DNA of 64,000 nt from Paucibacter_B soli (GCF_037482845.1 NZ_JBBHJW010000001.1:372001-436000); one strand, 5' to 3'. Numbered from the stretch's first letter, positions 26,174 through 35,265 are shown. Translations and numbers: made by a program. The notes: a model not told the origin generated them from the sequence alone.

Positions 26174-29056
26174 ATGAAAACCGCCCAGCAGCATCGCCAG
26201 AGGCCCAGCCGCGGCCTCCATCACGTCCAACCGGTGGCCGCCGCCTGCGCGCTGCTGTTCATCGCCGCCGGCGCCGCGCAGGCGCAGCAGACCCAGCCGC
26301 CCGAGCAGCTCGAAACCGTGGTGGTCACGGGTATCCGTCGCAGCATCGAGTCCTCGGTGGCGCTCAAGCGCGGCTCGGACTCCATCATCGAGGTGATCTC
26401 GGCCGAAGACCTGGGCAAGCTGCCCGATGCCAGCATCGCCGAATCGCTGGCACGCCTGCCCGGCCTGACCGGCCAGCGCGGCCCTGATGGGCGCGTCAAC
26501 GTGATCTCGATCCGCGGCCTCTCGCCCGAGTTCTCCGGCGTGCTGCTGAACGGCCGCGAGATGGTCTCGAGCAACGACAGCCGTGCGGTCGAGTTCGACC
26601 AGTTCCCGGCCGAGTTGGTGAGCGGCGCCTCGGTCTACAAGACGCCCGACGGCACGCTGATCGGCCAGGGCCTCTCGGGCACGGTGGACATCCGCACGGT
26701 GCGGCCGCTGGACTCGCGCGGCCGCCAGATCGCCGTCAACCTGCGCGGCGAGCGCAACTCCAACGGCACCCTGGTGCCCGGCGTGGCCAGCCCCACCGGC
26801 ACGCGCTTCAGCCTCTCCTATGTGGACCAGTTCGCCAACAACACCATCGGCGTGGCGGCGGGCTTCGCGCGCCTGGATTCCTCCAGCCAGACCAAGCAGA
26901 CCGAGCTGGTGGAATACGGCGACTACACACCCTTCGGCCTGCCGCTGAGCGGCAACAAGCCCGCCCAGGTGGGTGGCAACCAGGCGCTGCTGCCGATGTT
27001 CTGGACCGCCACCTCGTCCACCAAGAAGAACGTGCGCGACGGCCTGATGGTGGTGCTGGAATACAAGCCCAACGACAGCCTGCACAGCCAGCTGGACCTG
27101 TACTACTCCAAGTTCGACACCCATGAGGTGGGCGGCAAGTTCGCGCAGAGCCTGTTCGGCAACTGGTCGGCCGGCATCGCGCCCGCGCTCTCCAATGTGG
27201 GCAGCACCCAGATCGGCCAGAACACCTATGCCACCAGCGCCACCACCTCGCAGCTGGTGGCCAATGTGGGCAATTTCGACACCAAGCGCAGCGACAATAT
27301 CGCGGCGCTGGGCTGGAACACCGAACTCAAGCTCTCCGACCACTGGAAGGGCGTGGCCGACCTGAGCTATTCGCGCGACAAGCGCAACGAGCGCTACACC
27401 GAGGCCTACGGCGGCCCCTACGACCATGCCGCCAAGCAATGGACCTATGGCGCCTACCAGTGGAACGTGCCCATCGACGGCAGCCCGCAGACCTTCACGC
27501 CGGTGCAGCCCGGCTATCTGTCGAATCCGTCCAGGATGGCCTTCGGCGACGTGCAGGGCATGGACTGGGTGCCCAACGAGGCCTGGATTGGCGCAGTGCG
27601 TCACCCCGAAATCAAGGACGAGATCAAGTCGCTGCGCCTCTCGTTGAAGCGCGACCTGGATGGTTTCTTCAGCGGCTTCGTCGGCGGCCTCAACTACACC
27701 GAGCGCAGCAAGGATGTGGCCAAGAACGAGGACCGCATCCTGATGTCCAAGGACGCCGCGGGCAACTACGTGCGCAGCATCCCCAGCGCGGTGGTGGGCG
27801 CGCCCTTCGACATGAGCTGGGCCGGCATCCCCGAGCTGCTGCGCGTGGATGTGCCGGCGCTGGTGCAGGGCGGCACGGTCTCGCTGGAGGAGGGGCAGTT
27901 CAGCAAATGGGTGGCCAACAACTCGAATGTGCGCGAGAAAGTCACCACCGCCTTCGGCAAGCTCGACATCGACAGCGAGTTCTTCGGCGTCTCGCTGCGC
28001 GGCAACGTGGGCGTGCAGGTGGCGCATGCGAAGCAGAACTCCGACGGCTGGGAATACCGCGGCAATGACGAGGCGCCGGATCCCACCCTGCTGTACAAGC
28101 GCAGCGGCGGCACCAGCTACACCGACGTGCTGCCCAGCCTGAACTTGGTGGCCGACTTCAGGAACAACTGGATCGCCCGCTTCGGCGCCGCCACCACCAT
28201 CGTGCGGCCCAATATCGTCGACATGCGCGCCGGCACCAGCACGCCCGCGGTGATCGGCGACCTGGCCGGCACCCCGCATGCCGGCGAATGGACCACCGCC
28301 TACGCCGGCAACCCCGAACTCAAGCCCTGGCGCGCCACCGGCTTCGACCTCTCGGTGGAACGCTACTTCGGCAAGCGCAGCTATGTTTCGCTGGCGGCCT
28401 TCCGCAAGAACCTGTTGAGCTATATCTACAACCAGCTGACGGCGGTGGATGCCAGCGGCTTCCCGCAGGTGGCGCCTCCCGGCGTGACGCCCAAGCCGAT
28501 CGCACCGCTGATCCGCCCGGCCAACGGCTCGGGCGGCAAGGTGGAGGGTTATGAGTTCGCCGCCTCGCTGGAAGGCGCCCTGCTGCACCCGGCGCTGGAA
28601 GGCTTCGGCGTGGTGCTCAGCGCCTCCAAGCTGAGCAGCTCGATCCGCGACCAGAACCCCGACCCGAGCGTCAGCACCGAGCGCAATGTGCCGCTGAACG
28701 GCCTCTCGGGCCTCTCCAACAGCCTGACGCTGTACTACGAGAACCATGGCATCTCGGCCCGCATCAGCCAGCGCTACCGCTCGCCCTTCACGGCCACCAC
28801 GCGCGACATCTTCCTGAACTCGACCACCTTGCAGCAGGCGGCCGACAAGGTGGCCGACCTGCAGCTGGGCTACGCCTTCGAGGATGGCAGCTACAAGGGG
28901 CTGTCGGTGCTGCTGCAGGTCAGCAATCTGTTCGACAAGCCCACCATGAACCGCAAGACGGTCGGCCCGAATGCCCCGGATGCCAAGGCGCTCACGCCCA
29001 ACTACATCCGCTACTTCGGCCGCGCCACCCTGCTGGGCGTGAACTACAAGTTCTGA
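26174..29056 (+). CDS. TonB-dependent receptor (Caulobacter/Xanthomonas carbohydrate type)
   Basis: A 960-residue outer-membrane receptor. The signal peptide ends near AAGAAQAQQ; a TonB-box-like LETVVVTGIRRS precedes the plug domain (SAEDLGKLPDASIAESLARL, VNVISIRGLSPEF, LLNGREMVSS, PDGTLIGQGLSGTVD), and the rest is the 22-strand barrel with C-terminal Phe (LLGVNYKF). The start at 26174 has AAGGAG at 26164-26169. The plug motifs are those of receptors for plant or algal glycans in Caulobacter and Xanthomonas. It is under operator 2 and heads an operon with a flavoprotein and an NHL protein. Predicted to import beta-glucan oligosaccharides. Confidence 0.94.
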   Translation: MKTAQQHRQRPSRGLHHVQPVAAACALLFIAAGAAQAQQTQPPEQLETVVVTGIRRSIESSVALKRGSDSIIEVISAEDLGKLPDASIAESLARLPGLTGQRGPDGRVNVISIRGLSPEFSGVLLNGREMVSSNDSRAVEFDQFPAELVSGASVYKTPDGTLIGQGLSGTVDIRTVRPLDSRGRQIAVNLRGERNSNGTLVPGVASPTGTRFSLSYVDQFANNTIGVAAGFARLDSSSQTKQTELVEYGDYTPFGLPLSGNKPAQVGGNQALLPMFWTATSSTKKNVRDGLMVVLEYKPNDSLHSQLDLYYSKFDTHEVGGKFAQSLFGNWSAGIAPALSNVGSTQIGQNTYATSATTSQLVANVGNFDTKRSDNIAALGWNTELKLSDHWKGVADLSYSRDKRNERYTEAYGGPYDHAAKQWTYGAYQWNVPIDGSPQTFTPVQPGYLSNPSRMAFGDVQGMDWVPNEAWIGAVRHPEIKDEIKSLRLSLKRDLDGFFSGFVGGLNYTERSKDVAKNEDRILMSKDAAGNYVRSIPSAVVGAPFDMSWAGIPELLRVDVPALVQGGTVSLEEGQFSKWVANNSNVREKVTTAFGKLDIDSEFFGVSLRGNVGVQVAHAKQNSDGWEYRGNDEAPDPTLLYKRSGGTSYTDVLPSLNLVADFRNNWIARFGAATTIVRPNIVDMRAGTSTPAVIGDLAGTPHAGEWTTAYAGNPELKPWRATGFDLSVERYFGKRSYVSLAAFRKNLLSYIYNQLTAVDASGFPQVAPPGVTPKPIAPLIRPANGSGGKVEGYEFAASLEGALLHPALEGFGVVLSASKLSSSIRDQNPDPSVSTERNVPLNGLSGLSNSLTLYYENHGISARISQRYRSPFTATTRDIFLNSTTLQQAADKVADLQLGYAFEDGSYKGLSVLLQVSNLFDKPTMNRKTVGPNAPDAKALTPNYIRYFGRATLLGVNYKF

Positions 29057-29075
29057 TCGCAACACCATCGCCGCC

Positions 29076-30590
29076 ATGGACAGCAACCCGCCCCTGCGCA
29101 ACATCGTCATCGTCGGTGGAGGCACCGCCGGATGGATGACGGCCGCGGCATTCGCCAAGGCGCTGGGGCGGGCCTATTCGATCCGGCTGATCGAGTCCGA
29201 CGAGATCGGCATCATCGGCGTCGGTGAGGCCTCCATTCCCAACCTCACCGAGTTCAACCGCGCGCTGGGCATAGACGAGGACGAGTTCCTGCGCGCCACG
29301 CGCGGCAGCTTCAAGCTGGGCATCGAGTTCGTCAACTGGGGTGCGCTGGGCGACCGCTACATCCACGGCTTCGGCAAGGTCGGTCAGATGGCCGATACCG
29401 TGCCCTTCCATCACTTCTGGCTGCGCATGGCGGCGCAGGGCAAGGCCGCGCCGCTGGGCGAGTACTCGATCAACACGGTGGCGCCGCGCCAGGCCAAGTT
29501 CATGCGCGCGCGCCACGACATGGCAGGCTCGCCGCTGGCCGAGATCGCCCATGCCTACCACTTCGATGCTGGCCTCTATGCACGCTTTCTGCGCGGCTTT
29601 GCCGAGCAGCGCGGCGTGCAGCGCCTGGAGGGCAAGGTCACGCGGGTCGAGCAGCGCGCGAGCGATGGCGGCATTGCCGCCGTCGTGATGGAGAGCGGCG
29701 AACGCGTGGCCGGCGATTTCTTCATCGATTGCTCGGGCATGCGCGCGCTGCTGATCGAGCAGACCCTGCATGCAGGCTACGAGGACTGGTCGCATTGGCT
29801 GCCCTGCGACCGCGCCATCGCCGTGCCCTGCGAGTCGGTCAGCCCGCTGCTGCCGATGACGCGCTCCACCGCGCATGCCGCGGGCTGGCAATGGCGCATC
29901 CCGCTGCAGCACCGCATCGGCAACGGCCATGTCTACAGCAGCCGCTTCATGGACAAGGAGGAGGCCGAGGCCATCCTGCTGCGCAACCTCGATGGCGCGG
30001 CCACCGCCGCGCCGCGCCACCTGGCCTTCCGCACCGGCCGCGCCAAGACCTTCTGGGTGCGCAACTGCGTGGCGGTGGGGCTCGCCAGCGGCTTTCTGGA
30101 ACCGCTGGAATCCACCAGCATCCACCTCATCCACATGGCGGTGGCGCGCATCCTCGACTACTTCCCGCGCACGGGTTTCGACGCCGCCGACATCGCCGAG
30201 TACAACGCCATCACCCGCGTGGAGTACGAGCGCATCCGCGACTTCCTGATCCTGCACTACAAGCTGACCCAGCGCGACGATTCCGAGTTCTGGAACTACT
30301 GCCGCAACATGCCCATCCCCGAGGGCCTGCTGCGCAAGCTGGAGCTGTTCGCCAGCAACGGCCGCGTCTACCGCGATGGCGTGGAGCTGTTCACCGAGGT
30401 CAGCTGGCTGCAGGTGATGCTGGGCCAGCGCCTGCACCCGCGCGGCTACCACCCCTTCGCCGACCTGCTGCCCGAGGCCGAGGTGCAGGCCTACCTGGAC
30501 AAGGTCCAACGCGTGGTGGGCAATTGCGCCCAGGCCATGCCCACGCACGCCGACTTCATCGCCAAGCATTGCGCCGCAGGGCGGGACTGA
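29076..30590 (+). CDS. Tryptophan-halogenase-family flavoprotein of unknown substrate
   Basis: A 504-residue FAD protein. GGGTAGW (14-20) binds FAD; Lys80 in SFKLGIEF corresponds to the catalytic Lys79 of PrnA; GWQWRIP (about 270-276) is the WxWxIP signature; LEPLESTSIHL holds the conserved Glu region. Known: classic members chlorinate tryptophan with reduced FAD, but many family members sit beside TonB-dependent receptors in sugar-utilisation loci with no known halogenation role. It lies 20 bp after the receptor gene and is surely co-transcribed. A local flavin reductase gene is absent. Whether it halogenates, oxidises or senses is unknown. Confidence 0.88.
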   Translation: MDSNPPLRNIVIVGGGTAGWMTAAAFAKALGRAYSIRLIESDEIGIIGVGEASIPNLTEFNRALGIDEDEFLRATRGSFKLGIEFVNWGALGDRYIHGFGKVGQMADTVPFHHFWLRMAAQGKAAPLGEYSINTVAPRQAKFMRARHDMAGSPLAEIAHAYHFDAGLYARFLRGFAEQRGVQRLEGKVTRVEQRASDGGIAAVVMESGERVAGDFFIDCSGMRALLIEQTLHAGYEDWSHWLPCDRAIAVPCESVSPLLPMTRSTAHAAGWQWRIPLQHRIGNGHVYSSRFMDKEEAEAILLRNLDGAATAAPRHLAFRTGRAKTFWVRNCVAVGLASGFLEPLESTSIHLIHMAVARILDYFPRTGFDAADIAEYNAITRVEYERIRDFLILHYKLTQRDDSEFWNYCRNMPIPEGLLRKLELFASNGRVYRDGVELFTEVSWLQVMLGQRLHPRGYHPFADLLPEAEVQAYLDKVQRVVGNCAQAMPTHADFIAKHCAAGRD

Positions 30591-30702
30591 GAAACGCATC
30601 CGCCGCCATGCGCCGCGCTTGCATGCGGGCGTGGACCGTAGCAATATCGCCGACACCGCCGCCGCGCACAGGGCCTTGACGACGGTTGACGGGGGATTCG
30701 TG

Positions 30703-31515
30703 ATGATGCACAACACCAGACGTCACTTCATCGGCTGCATGTTGATGGCTCAAGGTCCGTGGCGCGCGGCGATGGCAGCCGACACTGGCACCTTGCCGAC
30801 CGATTTCACCGAGCATGTTGGCGGGCTGGCGCAGCCACGCGGCCTGCTGTTCGCACCCGACGGCAGCCTCTTTGTGGCCGAGCAGCTCAGCGGCGAGATC
30901 GCGCGCATCGGTGTCGACGGGCGGCTCACGCGCATCGCGCGCGGCTTTGAAAGCCCGCACGACCTCGAACTCGACGCCGCGGGCCATCTCTATGTGGCCG
31001 ATACCGGCGCCGGTCGTATCGCCAAGATCGATCGCGCTGGCGCGGTCTCGACCTTTGTCGATGAGCTCGAGTCGCCTGTCGACCTGGCGTTTGCGCCCAA
31101 CGGCGAGCTCTGGGTCTGCGAGCTGACTGGCAAGGTGCGCGCCTTCGCCTCGGCCACGCGCTCGCGCACCGTCGTCGCCCTGAAGGGGCCGCATGGCCTG
31201 GCATTTGCGCGCAACGGCGACACCTTCATCAACGACTGGCGTGGCAACCAGGTCGTGCGGCTCGACGCCAAGGGGCAGCTGCATCCGTTTGCCGATCTCG
31301 CCGGCCCGGTGGGCCTGTCGTTCAGCCCGGCGGGCGAGCTGATCGTGGCCCAGCCGCAGGCGCGGCGCATCACCCGCATCGGCCCCGACGGCAGGCAGCA
31401 GCTGCTTGCCGAGGGTCTCAGGGAGCCGCGCGACCCGGTGTTCGACCGCCAGGGCCGGCTCTACGTGGCCGAAACCATGGCGGGCCGGGTGCTGCGCCAT
31501 GCGGGGCGCTGGTAG
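30703..31515 (+). CDS. Exported NHL/SMP-30-like beta-propeller protein
   Basis: A 270-residue protein. The N-terminus MMHNTRRHFIG followed by a weakly hydrophobic stretch to AMAAD looks like a Tat- or Sec-type signal. The body is made of NHL-type repeats: GLLFAPDGSLFVAEQLSGEI, DLELDAAGHLYVADTGAG, DLAFAPNGELWVCEL, GLAFARNGDTFINDW and GLSFSPAGELIVAQP. Such propellers act as lactonase-like enzymes or scaffolds. I chose 30703 because of a GGGGGA site seven bases upstream. It is third after the receptor and flavoprotein genes and ends 9 bp from the convergent GH16 stop. Its role in the locus is not known. Confidence 0.75.
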   Translation: MMHNTRRHFIGCMLMAQGPWRAAMAADTGTLPTDFTEHVGGLAQPRGLLFAPDGSLFVAEQLSGEIARIGVDGRLTRIARGFESPHDLELDAAGHLYVADTGAGRIAKIDRAGAVSTFVDELESPVDLAFAPNGELWVCELTGKVRAFASATRSRTVVALKGPHGLAFARNGDTFINDWRGNQVVRLDAKGQLHPFADLAGPVGLSFSPAGELIVAQPQARRITRIGPDGRQQLLAEGLREPRDPVFDRQGRLYVAETMAGRVLRHAGRW

Positions 31516-31524
31516 CGCGCCGCG

Positions 31525-32388
31525 CTACTTGGCGGCCTGGTAGACCCGCACGTAGTCAATCTCCATCGTCACCGGGAAGATCGCGTCGTCGACGGGGCCG
31601 CCCAGGTCGCCGCCGATGGCGATGTTGAGGATCAGGAACTGCGGCGCGTCGAAGGGCCATTGGGCCTTGCCGGTGCCGCCGTTCTTGTAGCTGAAGTGGC
31701 TCTTGCCGTCGATGCCGAAGCGTACCTGCTGGGGCGTCCAGTCCATCTGGTAGGTATGGAAGGCGCTGCAGGCATCGCCAACCTGGGTGGCCGCGCCCGC
31801 GCCATTGCCGCCGCTGCCCGCGCTGGTGTGGGTGGTGCTGAAGACCTTGCTGGGCTCCTTGCCTACCTGCTCCATGATGTCCAGCTCGCCGGCGGCGGGC
31901 CATTCACCCTGGCTGCCGAGCATCCAGATCGCCGGCCAGGTGCCCTTGCCGCAGGGCAGCTTGGCGCGGATCTCGAAGAAGCCATAGGTCCACTCGGCCT
32001 TGCCGGCGGTGATCAGGCGCGCCGAGGTATAGGGCTGGCCGCCCCAGTCGGCCGCAGCGGAGAGCTGCTCCTTGCGCGCGGTGATGACCAGCTTGCCCTC
32101 GCGCTGCTCGGCGTTGTCGGTGCGCGCGGCGCTGTAGTACTGCTGCTCGTGGTTGTGCCAGCCCTGCTTGTTCATGCCGGTGTCGTAAGACCATTTGGCG
32201 GGGTCGGGCAGGCCGGCGCCGTCGAACTCGTCGGCCCAGACCAGCCGGTAGCCGGCCGGCACGGCCAGGGTCTCCATTGCCGGTGCGGGTGCTGGCTGGG
32301 GCGCGGTGGCGCCGCCGGCACCGCCGCAGCCGGTCAGGTTCAGCGCCGCCAGCAGCGGGGTCCAGGCGCGGGCAAATCGTCGGTTCAT
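31525..32388 (-). CDS. GH16 beta-glucanase lipoprotein (laminarinase-like)
   Basis: A 287-residue enzyme. The lipobox LTGC places Cys21 as the lipidated residue, so it is likely outer-membrane attached. The GH16 fold is shown by LVWADEFDGAGLPDPAKWSY, the catalytic GELDIMEQ (Glu168, Asp170, Glu173) and the final MEIDYVRVYQ. The ELDIME spacing with the bulge Met is that of laminarinases acting on beta-1,3- or mixed-linkage glucans. It is convergent with the NHL gene and follows the second binding-protein gene by 32 bp, so it may be the last gene of the GH30-binding protein-GH16 transcript. Predicted role: first surface cut of the polysaccharide. Confidence 0.92.
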   Translation of the reverse strand: MNRRFARAWTPLLAALNLTGCGGAGGATAPQPAPAPAMETLAVPAGYRLVWADEFDGAGLPDPAKWSYDTGMNKQGWHNHEQQYYSAARTDNAEQREGKLVITARKEQLSAAADWGGQPYTSARLITAGKAEWTYGFFEIRAKLPCGKGTWPAIWMLGSQGEWPAAGELDIMEQVGKEPSKVFSTTHTSAGSGGNGAGAATQVGDACSAFHTYQMDWTPQQVRFGIDGKSHFSYKNGGTGKAQWPFDAPQFLILNIAIGGDLGGPVDDAIFPVTMEIDYVRVYQAAK

Positions 32389-32420
32389 GCGTAAGCTCTC
32401 CTGTGGCTAGTGTCGTGTCG

Positions 32421-33671
32421 TCAACGGCGCGCGCGCCGCTGCAGCAGCTGCTCCGCGTCGGCCAGGGCCTGGCGTATCGGCTTGGCGCGGTTCAGCACCT
32501 TGTCGAGTTCGGTCTGCACCACTTCCTCGGCAAACTGGTTCTGCTTGTGCACCGGCGCGGCGCGAATGCGGCGCGCCGCCTCGCGCCAGAGCAGGCGCGC
32601 CGGCTGCCCGCCGAGGAACGGCAGCGGCTCGCTGAAGAAGGCATCTTCGTGCGTGGCCAGCAGCGCGGGAAAGGCGTCGTAGTGCTTGAAGGCCTGCAGC
32701 TGCAGTTGCACATCCAGTGTCAGCAGCCGTATGAAATCCCAGGCCAGCGCCTTGCGCTCCGGTGCGGCGTGGCGCGGCATCGCGTAGAAGGCGCCGCCAT
32801 AGGCGGCACTGGCGCCCTCGGGCAGCGGCGCGGCACGCCACAGGCCGCGCGTGCCCGGGGCGATGAAGCTGTTGAGCTGGCCGGCCAGCCAGGCGCCCGA
32901 GAGCTCGGTGGCGAGGCGGCCGCGCTTGAAGCCCTCGGCCCAGTCGTTGGACCAGGCGGGCACGCGCGCATCCAGCCCCTGCCGGCGTGCCTCGAGGGCC
33001 ACTTCGAAGGCACGCTCGAAGCGCGGCGAATTCACCAGCACGCGCGACTCGGTATCGAAGTACAGGCCCTCGCCCGGCCGCAGGCCGCTGCGGATCAGGA
33101 TGTCCTTGATTCCCTGTACATGGGCGATCAGGTAGGCGCCGGTGCGCGCCTTGATGCGTGCACCGGCGGCCACGTAATGCTCCCAGCTGCGCGTGAGGTC
33201 GTCTTCGGCGAGCGCCGCGCGGCCCAGGATGTCCTGCCGGTACAGCAGGGTGCCGGGCCCGATGTCGGCCGGCATGGCCACCACCGCGCCGCTGCGCGCG
33301 ACCGCCTGTTCGTAGGCATAGGGCACCAGGCGCGCACGCAAGCGCTCGACCTCGTAGGGCGGCTGGCGCAAATCTTCCAGCCCGCCGCCCTGGGCAAAGC
33401 GGCCGACGAAGCTGGACTCCAGCGCCATCACGTCGGGCAGGGCCACCGCGGTGGAAAGCGCCGTGGTCATGGCGGTGTGGTGGTCGCCGTACTGGCGGCT
33501 CAGCACGCGCAGCTCCACCTCGGGATGCAGGCGCTGCCAGGCCGGCAGGGCGGCGCGGGCGATTTCGTCCACCAGCGGAAAGGCGGCCACCGTGAGCACG
33601 GCGCGCGCGCCGGCACGCACCGGCAGGGCCGCGGCGAACCCGGCCCCCAGCAAGGCGCGGCGCCTGGTCAT
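32421..33671 (-). CDS. Sugar ABC transporter substrate-binding protein (second copy, no permeases of its own)
   Basis: A 416-residue binding protein paralogous to the one at 20594-21850: LTVAAFPLVDEIARAALPAW, DHHTAMTTALSTAV, DIGPGTLLYR and SGAWLAGQLN are shared nearly word for word. Its signal peptide differs (MTRRRALLGAGFAAALPVRAGA), with a Tat-like Arg cluster. The ATG overlaps the GH30 stop (ATGA), so it is coupled to the GH30 gene. No permease or ATPase gene follows, so it probably feeds the permeases of the first operon and widens the ligand range. The start at 33671 is fixed by the overlap and the signal peptide. Confidence 0.9.
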   Translation of the reverse strand: MTRRRALLGAGFAAALPVRAGARAVLTVAAFPLVDEIARAALPAWQRLHPEVELRVLSRQYGDHHTAMTTALSTAVALPDVMALESSFVGRFAQGGGLEDLRQPPYEVERLRARLVPYAYEQAVARSGAVVAMPADIGPGTLLYRQDILGRAALAEDDLTRSWEHYVAAGARIKARTGAYLIAHVQGIKDILIRSGLRPGEGLYFDTESRVLVNSPRFERAFEVALEARRQGLDARVPAWSNDWAEGFKRGRLATELSGAWLAGQLNSFIAPGTRGLWRAAPLPEGASAAYGGAFYAMPRHAAPERKALAWDFIRLLTLDVQLQLQAFKHYDAFPALLATHEDAFFSEPLPFLGGQPARLLWREAARRIRAAPVHKQNQFAEEVVQTELDKVLNRAKPIRQALADAEQLLQRRARR

Positions 33672-35065
33672 CGTGCCAGCCCATAGCTGGCGATGGCGCG
33701 CGGCGGCAGTTCCGCCACGCAGGCCAGCGCGTCGATGCACAGCACAAAGCGCAGCGCCGCCTCGGTGCGGTTCAGCACCACCAGGGCGAGCTCGCCATCC
33801 GCGTTGAGTGCCGCGGTGCACTCCAGGTCCTGCTTGCTGGCCGCGCACAGCACGCGCTGCGCGCCGGGCCTGATGTAGCGCGCGAAATGGCCCAGGTAGT
33901 GGTAGGAACTCTGCGGCATCAGCAGCCCGCGACTGCGGTCGGCCAGCATCGGCGCGCTGCAGAGATTGCCAACATGGTTGGGGCCGCCGGTTTCGTCCAG
34001 CAGCAGGTTCCAGTCGATCCAGCCCACCGTCCAGCGGTTCAGGTCATTGATGATGTTGCGCGCGTAGCGCTCGCCCAGCGCCCAGGAGCCCAGGTGCGGG
34101 CCGCCCTCCTGGCAGCCCTCGGTGAAGAGCAGCTGCTTGTCGGGCCAGGCGTCGTGCACCAGCCGCACATGATCGAATGCGTCCTCGCCATACCAATGGA
34201 AACCGCAGCCCCAGACATAGCGCGCCGCCTGCGCGTCTGCATAGACGGTGTCGGCACGCTGCACCATCTGGTCGCGGTTGTGGTCCCAGATGACGATCCT
34301 CACCTCGGCAAGGCCGGCGGCATGCAGCGCCGGGCCGAGATGGTCGCGCACGAAGTCGCGCTCCTCGGCGGCGCTGTAGATGCAGGAGTCCCAGCGCTGC
34401 GTGGCGTCGGGCTCGTTCTGCACCGTCACGCCCCAGACCGGCACGCCCTCGGCCGCATAGGCCTGGATGAAGCGCACATAGCATTGCGCCCAGGCCGCCG
34501 CGCACTGCGGCAGCAGCTTGCCGCCCTGGTTCATCCGGCCATTGCTCTTCATCCAGGCCGGCGGGCTCCAGGGCGAGACCAGCAGCTTGATGGGCTGCGC
34601 CGCCAGCGCCTGCGCCGCCTTGATCATGGGCAGCAGGGCGCGCCGATCGCGCTCGATCGAGAAATGTTGCAAGGCCGCATCGCCGGGCAGCTCGGCATGC
34701 GCATAGTTGCCGAGCGCGAAGTCACAGCTGTTCATGTGCACGCGGCAGAGCGTGTAGCCATGGCCTTGCACCGCATCGAAGTAGGCGCGCAGCAGGCGCT
34801 CTGCCTCGGTCGACGGCAGCTGTTGCCAGGTCACGGCGGCGGCCTCGGTGAAGGCGCCGCCAAAGCCCTCGATGCGCTGGAAGCGCTTGTGGCTGTTCAG
34901 CATCAGCTGCGGCAGGCCGCGGCCCGCCTCGGCCAGATCGGCCGCCGGCAGCAGCGCCAGCGCCCTCTGCGGCGCCAATTGCAGCGCCGGTGCGCCGTCC
35001 AGGCCCTGGGCGCTCAGCACCCAACGCAGTTCGGTGCGCTTGCGCGGGGATGACATCAGGCTCAT
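33668..35065 (-). CDS. GH30 glycoside hydrolase (probable beta-1,6-glucanase or beta-glucosidase type)
   Basis: A 465-residue GH30 enzyme. RFQRIEGFGGAFTEAAAVTW is the family entry; the acid/base Glu218 lies in GVTVQNEPD and the nucleophile Glu316 in LLFTEGC; the C-terminal beta-sandwich ends in LPPRAIASYGLAR. The layout fits GH30_1/GH30_3-type enzymes, which include beta-1,6-glucanases; the linkage is not readable here. No signal peptide is seen with any start (35080 GTG, 35065, 35056), so it may act in the cytoplasm, unlike most secreted relatives. Operator 3 lies 59 bp upstream. It is coupled to the second binding-protein gene. Confidence 0.88.
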   Translation of the reverse strand: MSLMSSPRKRTELRWVLSAQGLDGAPALQLAPQRALALLPAADLAEAGRGLPQLMLNSHKRFQRIEGFGGAFTEAAAVTWQQLPSTEAERLLRAYFDAVQGHGYTLCRVHMNSCDFALGNYAHAELPGDAALQHFSIERDRRALLPMIKAAQALAAQPIKLLVSPWSPPAWMKSNGRMNQGGKLLPQCAAAWAQCYVRFIQAYAAEGVPVWGVTVQNEPDATQRWDSCIYSAAEERDFVRDHLGPALHAAGLAEVRIVIWDHNRDQMVQRADTVYADAQAARYVWGCGFHWYGEDAFDHVRLVHDAWPDKQLLFTEGCQEGGPHLGSWALGERYARNIINDLNRWTVGWIDWNLLLDETGGPNHVGNLCSAPMLADRSRGLLMPQSSYHYLGHFARYIRPGAQRVLCAASKQDLECTAALNADGELALVVLNRTEAALRFVLCIDALACVAELPPRAIASYGLAR

Positions 35066-35124
35066 GAAAGTTGGCCGCACTGCCGCGGCATGGGTGGTGA
35101 CCGAGCGCTCCCATTTTCAATTCA

Positions 35125-35138
35125 TGAAAGCGCTTTCT
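35125..35138. promoter_or_regulatory. LacI-type operator 3 (GH30 operon)
   Basis: TGAAAGCGCTTTCT on the plus strand, one change from the perfect palindrome, 59 bp before the GH30 start in the divergent region between GH30 and glk. Confidence 0.83.
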
Positions 35139-35229
35139 TTTTTTCAGGATAGGGCCTTGTCGGCCGGCGGTCAATGAGCAAAGCGCGGCCGGCGCGACGC
35201 GCCCGGCAGGGCGCCGGGTAAACCATTGC

Positions 35230-35258
35230 TTGATCCTTGAAAGCGCTTTCATTAACAT
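35230..35258 (+). promoter_or_regulatory. Candidate glk promoter enclosing an operator
   Basis: TTGATC (35230-35235) and TAACAT (35253-35258) are 17 bases apart and bracket the operator at 35238-35251, so repressor would sit in the spacer. Both boxes match consensus only partly. Confidence 0.45.
35238..35251. promoter_or_regulatory. LacI-type operator 4 (glk)
   Basis: Perfect TGAAAGCGCTTTCA, 14 bp before the glucokinase start. With operator 3 it lies in the 200-bp divergent region, 113 bp apart centre to centre, a distance that could allow looping by a tetrameric repressor (inference). Confidence 0.88.
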
Positions 35259-35265
35259 CCAGCGC

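Noticed and set aside
26132..29158. Long open frame (about 1000 codons) on the minus strand opposite the TonB-dependent receptor gene
   Set aside because: It is the mirror of a strongly biased GC-rich gene; its translation is His/Ala/Gly/Arg-rich with no domain and no ribosome-binding site.
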